Shown piece after piece: positions 1-8,821 of a DNA stretch of 64,000 nt. Source of the stretch: Clostridiales bacterium. GTDB taxonomy: Bacteria; Bacillota; Clostridia; TANB77; CAG-508. The DNA is taken from NCBI GenBank assembly GCA_003534295.1, contig DPDV01000012.1, positions 58,833 through 122,832 on the forward strand, written 5' to 3'. The translations under genes were made by a program, and so were the position numbers. Positions within the stretch are counted from its first letter, which is position 1; each line of letters opens with the position of its first letter. The notes under the pieces are model-generated. The model did not search any database. It saw nothing but the letters and a program-made list of their open reading frames with translations, and had not been told where the DNA came from.

Positions 1-56
1 GTTTTGCTCCTTCTTTTCCTGCTTGTTTTGCTCCTTCTTTTCCTGCCTGCTTGGTG
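1..56. repeat. 24-bp tandem repeat inside the acidic gene
   Basis: Two near-identical 24-bp units, followed by a degenerate third, encode the Lys-Gln-Ala-Gly-Lys-Glu-Gly-Ala unit on the minus strand. The array runs off the window edge, so the copy number is unknown. Confidence 0.7.
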
Positions 57-627
57 CCTTCCTTTGCGCCTGCTTGTCCTGCTTTTGGAGTTTGCGGTTT
101 TTCTGCTGGTTTTTTATTATCAGTCGGGCTCTGTGGTTCTTTATTATTTTGATTTTTACTATCTTTTTCTTTTTTATTTTCTTTGCTGTCCGGTTTATCA
201 CTGTTTTCTTTATCATCTGAATTTTTATCATCTGAATTTTTATCATCTGAATTTTTATCATTTGGTTTATTTTCGTTTTCATTCGGTTTATTATTGTTTT
301 CATTGTCATTATTTTTATCATCATTATCATTTTCTTTGTCATTATCGTCATCATCATCATCGTCGTCGTCTTTATCTTCATCATTATCATCATCATTGTC
401 TTCTTCATCATTTTCATCTTCCGGAGCTTCTTCTTCTTCAGAGCCTCCATCATTCCCATTTTGATTTTTAGGTTCATCATCATCCTCATATTTTGCATTA
501 AGTGCTGCTAATCTTCCCTTTTCAAATCCAGACATATTTTCTTCTTCATCTGGTTCATTTTGTGGATTTTGTCTGTTTCTATCATTTATTTCATTAAGTT
601 TATTATCAATTGAACTATTGCTCATTT
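1..627 (-). CDS. Acidic low-complexity protein, T4SS operon (partial)
   Basis: Starts with ATG at 625-627 behind an AGGTG ribosome site and stays open for 209 codons to the window edge, so the C-terminus is missing. After a polar N-terminus (MSNSSIDNKLNEIND, then a GFEKGRLAALNAKYE stretch) the protein is dominated by Asp, Glu, Asn and Lys, with three copies of a DDKNS-type five-residue unit, then a Lys/Pro segment and an Ala/Gly/Lys repeat (KQAGKEGA, two near-identical 24-bp copies at the edge). It follows the VirB6-like gene by 14 bp and is the last visible gene of the secretion operon. I do not recognise a family. The composition suggests a disordered, surface-exposed or scaffold protein. 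Confidence 0.8.
219..266. repeat. 15-bp tandem repeat inside the acidic gene
   Basis: Three consecutive copies of TCATCTGAATTTTTA (plus-strand reading) encode a repeated Asp-Lys-Asn-Ser-Asp unit on the minus strand. Approximate borders. Confidence 0.7.
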
Positions 628-641
628 TTTTCACCTACCTT

Positions 642-2684
642 TTAATCAGACACATCTGTATTTGGGTCTTCCCAAGGATCTGGTATAGGTTGTTGTCTAT
701 ATGGATCTACACTAGATTGTTGCAATTTTCTTATTGTATCAGCTATCTTATCATTTGCATCATCTCCATCAACTCCAGATTTTTGATAGCTATTTTGTAA
801 AGCATATAGAGATTTTGCATACATCATCCTGTCATTCCACTGGTAATCATATTCTGTGCTTCTCTTTGTTCTTTTTTTCCATTCTTCTATACTTTCTCCA
901 TCTATTTGTTGCATGTCATCTAATTTTTCTGGATCATTTAATAACTCATTTGTATATGCAGTCATTTGCTCATCTGAAAGTCTTGAACTTTCTTGATAAT
1001 TACAATATGCATTTTTTACAGCCTCTGTTCCTTCTTTAATATTCTTTCTATCTTCTCTTTTCTTTTGTATTATCGTTCCTATTCCATATCCCATCGTTGC
1101 GCCCGCTATAGCTCCCTGTCCTGTCATACCGCCTACCATAGCTCCAATTAAGCTACTTTGTACTTTAGCATTGTCTATATATTTTCCTTCAAGAGTTTTT
1201 GCTTTGTTATAAAGTTTAGCAACACCTGTATCTTTTACTGTATCTGAAGCTTGTTTAACCACCTGTCCAATTTTTGATCCCTTTATACTGTTTGAAGCAC
1301 TCTCAATTGCCTGTTGAATTTTTCCTTTCTTTTTGTTTTCTCTTTTATTGTTTCTTAATGTAACATTTGGAGTGTTCTTGTTTCTTGTTCCATTTGTTCT
1401 GCTTGCTCCTGATCCGCTTGAGTTTCCAGAACCTCCAGAACCTCCAGAGCCTCCTGAACCCCCTGAATTTCCACCTGAGCGATCTTTTGCTTTTGTAACT
1501 GGCGCACCAACTTTTTGTGCTTTTCCAACCATACTTTTAATTCCGTTAATTCCTGACATTAATGCCGCACCTGCCATAGCACCTGTTGCAGCTGAACTAG
1601 CTTTTTCAAATCCAAATATTTTTCTAACTATACCTTCTGCTTTCATTATGAAAAACATCATCATTACTGACAACAGCACACTTGCCAGCGTCCCTGTACT
1701 ACATAAATCAATTGCTTGAGAAACAAATACCAAATATATTATACAGTGAAATGGCTGTATTAATATTCCATAAATGAATTCTTTTAACCATGTATCTAAT
1801 GCTTGTGATTTATTGTCTCCTAACTTGTCTATTGAATAAGTTATAGTTATTAATGGAGCTATTATTATTAAAAATGAAATAGTTAACATACGCTTTATAT
1901 ACATTATTAAAAACATTATTGTGAGTATTACCAAACATATATATACACATAATGCAGCCCATCCTACGGTTGCAAATGGATTCATTGTTTTTATTATTAG
2001 CTTGCCTGTAACAGTTACAAAATTAGCAATAGAATAGCTCATTTCTGATACTTCTGCTTTTTCAAATATTTTTACTAATTGACCATTTAAATAAATGGTT
2101 CCTCGTATAATAAAATGTAGCATAAACAGTAATATAAGGCTCACAAACCAATTCATTAGCCAGTTTTTATAAACAGCTTTTTTTTCAGCTACTGTTGAAA
2201 TAGCCATTCTTATGCCTATGTAAACTAAAATACATAATAGTATTATTGCTGCTAGAGTGAACATTGCATAATACCATTTTCTAATATTACTGCGTATTGT
2301 TTTAATAGCTTTTCCTCTGGACGGTTCCATTTCAAAAATATTAATATCTGTTAAATTAATTTTATTAAATAATATATGAGCAGGTGTTACAGCTGCGAAT
2401 TTCCATCCATCTGTAAATCCTTCCGAATATGCTACCAAACTAGTAAGTTGTTGTACTGCATATGGAATTAGAAGCCACTTGACCCTTGTTGTCCATGTTA
2501 AAACACCTATAAGTCCATCTACTCCCTTCAAAAGTACATCTGTTGCACCTCGAATAAATTCCATTTCTTCATTAGCTTCTTTACTTTCTTCTTCATCTGT
2601 TGCCTTGCAACTTATTGTACCAGTTAAAAAATTAAAAAGCATTAAAAATATTAGCATCCATGTTATTAATTTTTTAAATTTCAT
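642..2684 (-). CDS. VirB6/TrbL-like T4SS membrane protein (paralog 3)
   Basis: Polytopic membrane protein of about 680 residues, likely a channel component of the type IV secretion machine. The N-terminus is a signal/anchor segment; several transmembrane helices follow, with two stretches shared with the neighbouring paralogs: a YIGIRMAIS segment followed by a Lys-rich loop and LHF, and a TYSIDK segment followed by a QPFH segment. Residues about 400-440 are a Gly/Ser linker, and the C-terminal third is charged and soluble, with a glycine-rich GAMVGGMTGQG hydrophobic stretch. An upstream TTG could extend the frame by five codons, but GGAG lies 9 nt before the ATG used here (MKFKK), which decides the start. 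Twenty bp downstream of the NlpC-VirB6 fusion gene. Confidence 0.75.
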   Translation of the reverse strand: MKFKKLITWMLIFLMLFNFLTGTISCKATDEEESKEANEEMEFIRGATDVLLKGVDGLIGVLTWTTRVKWLLIPYAVQQLTSLVAYSEGFTDGWKFAAVTPAHILFNKINLTDINIFEMEPSRGKAIKTIRSNIRKWYYAMFTLAAIILLCILVYIGIRMAISTVAEKKAVYKNWLMNWFVSLILLFMLHFIIRGTIYLNGQLVKIFEKAEVSEMSYSIANFVTVTGKLIIKTMNPFATVGWAALCVYICLVILTIMFLIMYIKRMLTISFLIIIAPLITITYSIDKLGDNKSQALDTWLKEFIYGILIQPFHCIIYLVFVSQAIDLCSTGTLASVLLSVMMMFFIMKAEGIVRKIFGFEKASSAATGAMAGAALMSGINGIKSMVGKAQKVGAPVTKAKDRSGGNSGGSGGSGGSGGSGNSSGSGASRTNGTRNKNTPNVTLRNNKRENKKKGKIQQAIESASNSIKGSKIGQVVKQASDTVKDTGVAKLYNKAKTLEGKYIDNAKVQSSLIGAMVGGMTGQGAIAGATMGYGIGTIIQKKREDRKNIKEGTEAVKNAYCNYQESSRLSDEQMTAYTNELLNDPEKLDDMQQIDGESIEEWKKRTKRSTEYDYQWNDRMMYAKSLYALQNSYQKSGVDGDDANDKIADTIRKLQQSSVDPYRQQPIPDPWEDPNTDVSD

Positions 2685-2703
2685 TTGCATCCACTCCAAT
2701 TTT

Positions 2704-5700
2704 TTATAAATTAATTATCGTGTCTATTAAATCATCCACATTTCCATATAAAGATTTTCCTAGAACTTCTTTTATTTTGTCATTTGCATCCTTTAATATT
2801 TCTATTTGTTCAAATACCTCAGCATATCTTTTCATCCCTGCACTATTATGTCTATTCTCTTTTATTCCATTATATATGTAATTTGAAATTGCATCTACAC
2901 TTTTGTCTCCCGCTTTTTCAAAATCTGCAATTGAAGTTTCATCTACTTCTAATCCCAAATCTTGCATTATATTACGTATTTCATCTGCATTTAGTGAGTT
3001 ATTCTTCGACTTTTCTTTTACAAGTTTCTTTATTGCTTCTTTTGATGTATTACTTTCAAATGCTTCTTTCATTTTTTGTTTTAATTCTTTTCTTGTTGCA
3101 TCATCTAGGGCATCTTGAATTGGATTTGTATCATACTCGTTTTGCCTTTTTTCTTTATCTTCTTGTTTAAGTTCTTGTATTTTTGCGCTTATTATCATTT
3201 CTGCTTGTCTAGCTGTGCAAACCGCCTCGTTTCCAGCTTTTACTTTTTTATCTTCTTTTTTCTTGTCTTTTCTATTTATCTCAACTTGTTCTAGCAGTTC
3301 ATCTGTTAATCCTAATGTAAGTGCAGAACTAGTTATATATGTAAGTTTATATCTTTTTATTTGCTTGTCTTGATATTTTTTTATAAAATCATTTATTTCG
3401 TCTTGTGAAGGTTCCCTTCCATTGTTCTTCTTTTTATAGTCTGATATAAATTTATCCATTACCTCTTTAGGTGGTTGTTCTTTGCTCAATGCTTTTTTAT
3501 ACCCCTTTATTGATGCATTAAATCTTTTAAGTCTTCCTCCTCCTACAACACCACTAAATAGCATAGTCATTCCTACTTTGGGACTTACTGCCATAAAAGG
3601 TATTGCTAATGTTGCATTAACATATTTTGTTACTATTGTAGCTCCAGATTTAATATCCTTACCAACATATTTCATTTGATGTTTTAAGTTTTTCTTGAAT
3701 TTTTCAACATTTACGCTGGCTTCTGCTCTTGCAACACCTGCAGTTCTTCCCATTATTTTTTTACTTTGTTGTTTTGCTATCCCATAATTTCTCTTTGAAG
3801 ATTCAAATCTCTGTTTAGCTTGTGCTGCTGTTTGTCTTGCCATTTCTAATTCTTGTCTTCTTCTTTCTATATAATTATTATCAATAAAATGATTTCCCAT
3901 TTGGCTTGATTGAAGTACTGCTCCTGTATAGGCGTTTTTAGCTGCTTCTTCAGCTCTCCTTGCCCTTGCATATGTTTCTCTCGCCTGATTATAGTCTTCT
4001 CTTGCAGGCGTTTTTATTGCATTACTTTCTTCCCTATCTGCTTTATATGCATTTTTATATTTTGTACCTAATAGTCCTGCAGTTCCTACTAACTCTGCTG
4101 CTTTTGTTGCTGCGCTTCCTGCAACTTTTCCAACACCAGATATATATCCTTTTACAACTTTTCCAGCAATTGATGCTCCTGTTATACCAGTTATTGCTCC
4201 TTTTAAGGTTTGTGATGCGATATCACCAACATCGCTACTTCCGCCTTCTATTCTAAATATCTTTCTCATTATTTCGTCTGCCTTAAGCATAAAATTAAAT
4301 GTTACCAATATTAATACTATATTAGGTATTAAATCAAACCCTCCACCATTTCTAATTATATCAAATATAAATCCTATAAATATTGCATAAACTATAGCAT
4401 GTATCATTTGCAAAAAAACATTATATACATATTCTTTCATCCATGCACCTAAGGATTGGGATTTTCCATCTTTTATTTTGTCTATGGAATATGCTATCGC
4501 TATAACAGGTGCAATAAGAGTTAATATTGCTAAATTAAGCAAACGCTTAAAATATATTAACAAAAACTTAACTGAATATATTACTAATGCAACAAATACA
4601 ATTGTACCTGGTATTGACGCAGAAGCTTTTAACTGCATAATCATTCCAAATAGCTCTGTATCTAAATTTGCAAGGTCTCCAGAAGCCATTGCCATTATGT
4701 CTAAAATAGACTGGTTTATGTATATAACAGCTACCATGAAAAAATGTAAAGTAAACAATATTACAACACTAAGAATCCAATTTTGTAGCATACTTTTATA
4801 CTTAGCTTTACGCTCTGCAATTGTAGAAATTGCCATTCTTATTCCAATATATATAAGTGTTAATAGTAATCCTATTGCACAAACAATAAATAGAGCATAA
4901 TACCATTGTGATATTGTTTTTCTTAATTTATATATAATGCTACTTGAATCTATTATTTTTCCACCCGCTTTTTTAAAGTTAAAGAAATCTATATCCAAAA
5001 TTGGTATTCTATTAAATATTATATCACTAATATCTATTAATCCATTTTCTGTTGTTTTTAATCCTCCTTCAATTTTAACCACAACATTATTTATTACCTT
5101 AGCAGCTATTCCTACCCAACCTACTACTTGTATTTTTATTGCTAAAAAGCCTATTCCAAGTAAATAATCTAAGATGCTACTTAATACCTCAAAAAGTTTT
5201 TTTAAGAAACTTTCATGATAACTTACTTCTAGTTTTTTTGGTAAACCATTATAGTAAAAAAAGTCAGCTTTACCCCAGTCTCCATTTTGTTCCTGAGAAA
5301 TATCATATTCATACTCTGTCTGTGGCTCACTTGGCTCTGATGGATTTGAAGGGTCTGTTGGAACTGAAGGGGTTGATGGATCTGTTGGATTTGAAGGGTC
5401 TGTTGGAACTGAAGGAATTGATGGATCTGTTGGAGTAGTTCCACCTACTTCTCCTGGGAAGGTTATAGAAGCTATTGTAAAGTGTTTATTATAATATACT
5501 CTATCATTAACACACCTGTCATATATATCAACCGCTTTTGATTCACTAATACGTATTATTATTGCATTTTTAGTTACTAATCCATATGTACCACTTCTAC
5601 TACGATCTTTTTCTGTACCTATACCTATGTTAGGGTTACTTGTTGAGCCCACACCACAATCTATTACCTTTACATATTCATTGTTTACAGATCTATTAAA

Positions 5701-6339
5701 CATCATAACATGTCCTTTTTCAACTATGATGTCACCTGCCCTTAATTCACTATTACTTATCCCTTGCAATTTTCCTACATATATGCAACCACAAGAGCAG
5801 TTATTTTTATTATGGTTTTTGTCATAATGTATACGCATATAGCTAGTAGAACAAGGATAGTTTACTGCACATAAATCTATATTTGCAGTATATTTATATA
5901 GAAAGCTTATAAATGAAGAACAATCAAATGCTAGTTTATGGTTAGAGGTTATATACCAATCACTTTCAACTTTCCATCCACCTCTGTAAAACTTAGTTGC
6001 CATTTGTGTACTTCTCTTTAAGAAGTAATTATATGCTGTAAGTCTTTGATAGTTCATGCTATACATAATTAACTGTTTTTGATTAGAAGTATATGACGAG
6101 TCCTGATAATATTTATTATCTTTTGCACCTGTAATGTCTCCATATTTCACATTATTAGCTGCATTTGTAAAGCTTATTGCAAAATCTCTTATCCATTTGC
6201 CTACTTCTATTTGCTTTTCCTCATCTGTTAATTCATATCCTGGTATACTTGCTTTTGATATTGAAATAGTATTTAATAGAGACATAATTAATAAAATGAT
6301 TATTTCAATTATAATAATAGTTTTTTTAATAATTTTCAT
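2704..6339 (-). CDS. NlpC/P60 hydrolase fused to VirB6/TrbL-like protein
   Basis: 1211 residues. A signal/anchor segment (1-30) is followed by an NlpC/P60-type peptidase region with Cys140 in AFDCSSF, His210 in EKGHVMMF, and Asp227 as a possible third residue; such domains cut peptide bonds in peptidoglycan. A Pro/Thr/Ser-rich repeat linker (about 300-340) leads to a polytopic region (about 380-720) with the same WYYA, YIGIRMAIS and AYSIDK segments as the two other VirB6-like proteins here. The last 450 residues are highly charged and helical, probably cytoplasmic coiled coil. This arrangement would place the hydrolase outside, attached to the channel. In described Gram-positive systems the hydrolase is normally a separate protein. 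Good AAAGGAGG site before ATG. Confidence 0.8.
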   Translation of the reverse strand: MKIIKKTIIIIEIIILLIMSLLNTISISKASIPGYELTDEEKQIEVGKWIRDFAISFTNAANNVKYGDITGAKDNKYYQDSSYTSNQKQLIMYSMNYQRLTAYNYFLKRSTQMATKFYRGGWKVESDWYITSNHKLAFDCSSFISFLYKYTANIDLCAVNYPCSTSYMRIHYDKNHNKNNCSCGCIYVGKLQGISNSELRAGDIIVEKGHVMMFNRSVNNEYVKVIDCGVGSTSNPNIGIGTEKDRSRSGTYGLVTKNAIIIRISESKAVDIYDRCVNDRVYYNKHFTIASITFPGEVGGTTPTDPSIPSVPTDPSNPTDPSTPSVPTDPSNPSEPSEPQTEYEYDISQEQNGDWGKADFFYYNGLPKKLEVSYHESFLKKLFEVLSSILDYLLGIGFLAIKIQVVGWVGIAAKVINNVVVKIEGGLKTTENGLIDISDIIFNRIPILDIDFFNFKKAGGKIIDSSSIIYKLRKTISQWYYALFIVCAIGLLLTLIYIGIRMAISTIAERKAKYKSMLQNWILSVVILFTLHFFMVAVIYINQSILDIMAMASGDLANLDTELFGMIMQLKASASIPGTIVFVALVIYSVKFLLIYFKRLLNLAILTLIAPVIAIAYSIDKIKDGKSQSLGAWMKEYVYNVFLQMIHAIVYAIFIGFIFDIIRNGGGFDLIPNIVLILVTFNFMLKADEIMRKIFRIEGGSSDVGDIASQTLKGAITGITGASIAGKVVKGYISGVGKVAGSAATKAAELVGTAGLLGTKYKNAYKADREESNAIKTPAREDYNQARETYARARRAEEAAKNAYTGAVLQSSQMGNHFIDNNYIERRRQELEMARQTAAQAKQRFESSKRNYGIAKQQSKKIMGRTAGVARAEASVNVEKFKKNLKHQMKYVGKDIKSGATIVTKYVNATLAIPFMAVSPKVGMTMLFSGVVGGGRLKRFNASIKGYKKALSKEQPPKEVMDKFISDYKKKNNGREPSQDEINDFIKKYQDKQIKRYKLTYITSSALTLGLTDELLEQVEINRKDKKKEDKKVKAGNEAVCTARQAEMIISAKIQELKQEDKEKRQNEYDTNPIQDALDDATRKELKQKMKEAFESNTSKEAIKKLVKEKSKNNSLNADEIRNIMQDLGLEVDETSIADFEKAGDKSVDAISNYIYNGIKENRHNSAGMKRYAEVFEQIEILKDANDKIKEVLGKSLYGNVDDLIDTIINL
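5340..5440. repeat. Repeat encoding the Pro/Ser/Thr linker
   Basis: A roughly 50-bp unit, partly duplicated, encodes PTDPSNP/PTDPSTPSVP segments that join the NlpC/P60 and membrane parts of the fusion protein. Borders are approximate. Confidence 0.6.
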
Positions 6340-6365
6340 GTAATTATGCCTCCTTTCTGCATCTT

Positions 6366-7598
6366 TTATTCTTCATAACCTTCTTCTATTTCTGTCTTAT
6401 CGTAATATCTTTGAGTTTCTATCTCCCATATTCCGCCTTCTTCTTCAAAATGTGTATATTTAGGTAATTTGCTAATATCATTTTTTATGTCTTGTACAGT
6501 TAAACCTTTTCTTATTTCTGCTGTATAGTTATTGTCATAAATCATTCCATTTGCATTTGATACATTAAATTGAATTTTAATTCCTTTTAATGTATATCTT
6601 AAGTCAATGTAATTAGTGCCCCAGTCATATATATCATAGTCTGGCCATATATCTGTTACCCCGTTTACAAAATCTTTTATATTTTTATCCCTTTCAAATT
6701 TTTCTATTAGTGTAAAAAAGTCTTCTAAATTTTGATATTCTTTTTCCACTCTATATACTGAAATATCTTCTTGAGTAAAAAATATGTATATTTCACTACT
6801 CTTGTATCCCATAATTCCTATGGTTGAAGAACCATATATTGGTTCTCCCAAGATTTCTTCTATTTTGTTAAGGTCTGTTCCTGGTTTTATATTATTTACA
6901 ACTGATTTATTGTATTGTTTTGTAAAAACTATATTAAAAACCTTTTTATATACTGTTCTTATTTCTAATCCTTTTTCCGTAATGATTTCATAAGTTCCTG
7001 TTTTGTTTTTTTGTACTTCTATATCTAGCTTATTTCTTCTCCATTCGTTTTTTATTAATTTATTTATCTCGTCTGATTGTATATTTAAATCTGTTTTAAT
7101 TACTCCTTCTATTTGTGCTATAGCTGTTTCTCTTCTTTTAATATTCCAATAATTCGTTACTCCATTTACTGCTATAGTTGTTACGGTTTGCTGTTTAGAA
7201 TTACAAAACACACTTAAAGTTATTTCGTTTTCCTCATCTATAACTCTGAAATTATTGTATTTTTGTACATATGCCAAAAGTACTATCATATTTGTGTAAA
7301 ACTGTTCATTATCTTCTTCTTCTGTATATAATGGTTGATTAAGTTTAACATATATGTCTGCAAGATATTTATCATCAGATGATTTAGTTTGTTTTATAAA
7401 TTTAACGCCTTTAAATACTAATACCTCTTCTACTGTATTAAAGTCTTCCTTAGAGTTATATTCTTTGTTAGCATAATATTCCTCTGTATTCTTTTTACGT
7501 TCATTTTCTTTAAAAACATAATATGTAATAGTTAAGATTATAATAAGCAAAATTGCTAAAATTACAATTATTTTTTTTACTTTTCTTTCTTTTTCCAT
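6366..7598 (-). CDS. Single-pass membrane protein of the T4SS operon, unknown
   Basis: 410 residues: a basic N-terminus, one transmembrane helix (about 8-29), then a large soluble region probably outside the cell. A stretch around GTDLNKIEEILGEP followed by a short hydrophobic strand recalls the general layout of SmpA/BLIP-like lipoprotein folds, but this is only an impression. Topology and position between two VirB6 paralogs would also fit a VirB8-like scaffold; the sequence alone does not prove it. The ribosome site before the ATG is weak, and the gene begins 8 bp after the stop of the preceding gene, so translation may be coupled. Confidence 0.7.
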   Translation of the reverse strand: MEKERKVKKIIVILAILLIIILTITYYVFKENERKKNTEEYYANKEYNSKEDFNTVEEVLVFKGVKFIKQTKSSDDKYLADIYVKLNQPLYTEEEDNEQFYTNMIVLLAYVQKYNNFRVIDEENEITLSVFCNSKQQTVTTIAVNGVTNYWNIKRRETAIAQIEGVIKTDLNIQSDEINKLIKNEWRRNKLDIEVQKNKTGTYEIITEKGLEIRTVYKKVFNIVFTKQYNKSVVNNIKPGTDLNKIEEILGEPIYGSSTIGIMGYKSSEIYIFFTQEDISVYRVEKEYQNLEDFFTLIEKFERDKNIKDFVNGVTDIWPDYDIYDWGTNYIDLRYTLKGIKIQFNVSNANGMIYDNNYTAEIRKGLTVQDIKNDISKLPKYTHFEEEGGIWEIETQRYYDKTEIEEGYEE

Positions 7599-7606
7599 AT
7601 TATTTC

Positions 7607-8800
7607 TTATTTTTTACCCTTTCCTTTTTTTAATGTTAAACTGTCTTCAATTGTTGCACTTTGTGACATCTTTAATATTTTTCTTATAATTTTTTCGCCT
7701 CTTCCAACACCTATTAATAGTAATATTGTAAATAACGGAATCTCTCTTATGATATTGGTTGCAAATCCCATTAACACAGCATATAAAAACAAATGCATTG
7801 GTTGTAACATGACATTCATTATTAGTTCTTTAAGTAGTATTTGAAAAGCTTGTGCTTTTCCATCTCCAACTTTATCAATTGAATATGTAACTGTTACTAG
7901 TGGTGAAATTATTACTAAAAAGCTAATCACAAAAAACCTTTTTAAATACATTAATAAGAATTTTATTTGGTAACACATTAATAGTATATAACACAAAAAG
8001 TTTTCTAATGGCTTCCATCCTCTTGGTTTTAGCAAAACCTGTCCAAGTGAGTCAAATATTAATAAATCTATGTTTTTTATGTCTTCTCCACTTAGTACAT
8101 TTTCTATAATACCATTTAAAATTACTGTCAGCATATCTACTAATATTTTTCCAACAAAGAATATTAATCTAATTATAAAATGCATTGCAAATAATAATAC
8201 TATACTCTGAAACCATGCAATAAGTTGGCTTTTATATTTTGCTTTTTCATCTGCAACAGTAGACATTGCCATTCTTATACCAATATATACTAATACTACC
8301 ATATTTAAAATTATTGACATTACCCAAATTGCATAATACCATTTTTGTACATTCTGTTTTATTACATTGTTTGCTTTATTGGATGTCTCTGCATTGAATA
8401 TGTTTGCATTTACTAAATCAATTTTATCTGTTAGCATACCCTGTATGGTAAACCATGGTATTAATAATGTACCTTCTTTTACGGTTGATGGAGCTACAAT
8501 TGTGACTAAAATTCTTACTGTATATACAAGTGGGAAGAAAATAATTACTATAATACTTGCTATCCATCCGCCAAAGTTCGCCTTTTCATTTACTTCTTTA
8601 TCAGTTGAACCATCCTCTGTCGGAACGCTTACTGTTCCATCACCCATAATTTTATCAACTGTTTCTTTGCCTGCTTTTTCGTCTTTACTTGATGTCACAT
8701 CACTATAATTGTCTCCATTTTTTCCCGCCAATATATAATTAGGTAAAAGGGCATTTATTAAAATAGTGAATACTAATATAATAGATATACACTTTTTCAT
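7607..8800 (-). CDS. VirB6/TrbL-like T4SS membrane protein (paralog 1)
   Basis: 397 residues with an N-terminal signal peptide, a short extracellular region and about six or seven transmembrane helices. It carries the same conserved elements as its two paralogs: KWYYAIW, VYIGIRMAMSTVADEKAKYK, a LLFAMHFIIR helix, and TYSIDKVGDGKAQ followed by LQPMH. It is the shortest of the three and lacks the long C-terminal cytoplasmic region. It lies directly downstream of the VirB4-like ATPase, the usual neighbourhood of VirB6 genes, with an AAAGGGGG ribosome site. Likely role: polytopic core of the secretion channel. Confidence 0.78.
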   Translation of the reverse strand: MKKCISIILVFTILINALLPNYILAGKNGDNYSDVTSSKDEKAGKETVDKIMGDGTVSVPTEDGSTDKEVNEKANFGGWIASIIVIIFFPLVYTVRILVTIVAPSTVKEGTLLIPWFTIQGMLTDKIDLVNANIFNAETSNKANNVIKQNVQKWYYAIWVMSIILNMVVLVYIGIRMAMSTVADEKAKYKSQLIAWFQSIVLLFAMHFIIRLIFFVGKILVDMLTVILNGIIENVLSGEDIKNIDLLIFDSLGQVLLKPRGWKPLENFLCYILLMCYQIKFLLMYLKRFFVISFLVIISPLVTVTYSIDKVGDGKAQAFQILLKELIMNVMLQPMHLFLYAVLMGFATNIIREIPLFTILLLIGVGRGEKIIRKILKMSQSATIEDSLTLKKGKGKK

Positions 8801-8821
8801 ATAAATCCCCCTTTCTGTTTT

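Noticed and set aside
4..471. Plus-strand ORF with runs of His and Phe
   Set aside because: It is the antisense shadow of the acidic Asp/Glu/Asn-rich gene on the minus strand, which has a start codon and ribosome site.
5229..5444. Gln-rich minus-strand ORF in the linker repeat
   Set aside because: Shadow frame of the Pro/Ser/Thr linker of the NlpC-VirB6 fusion.
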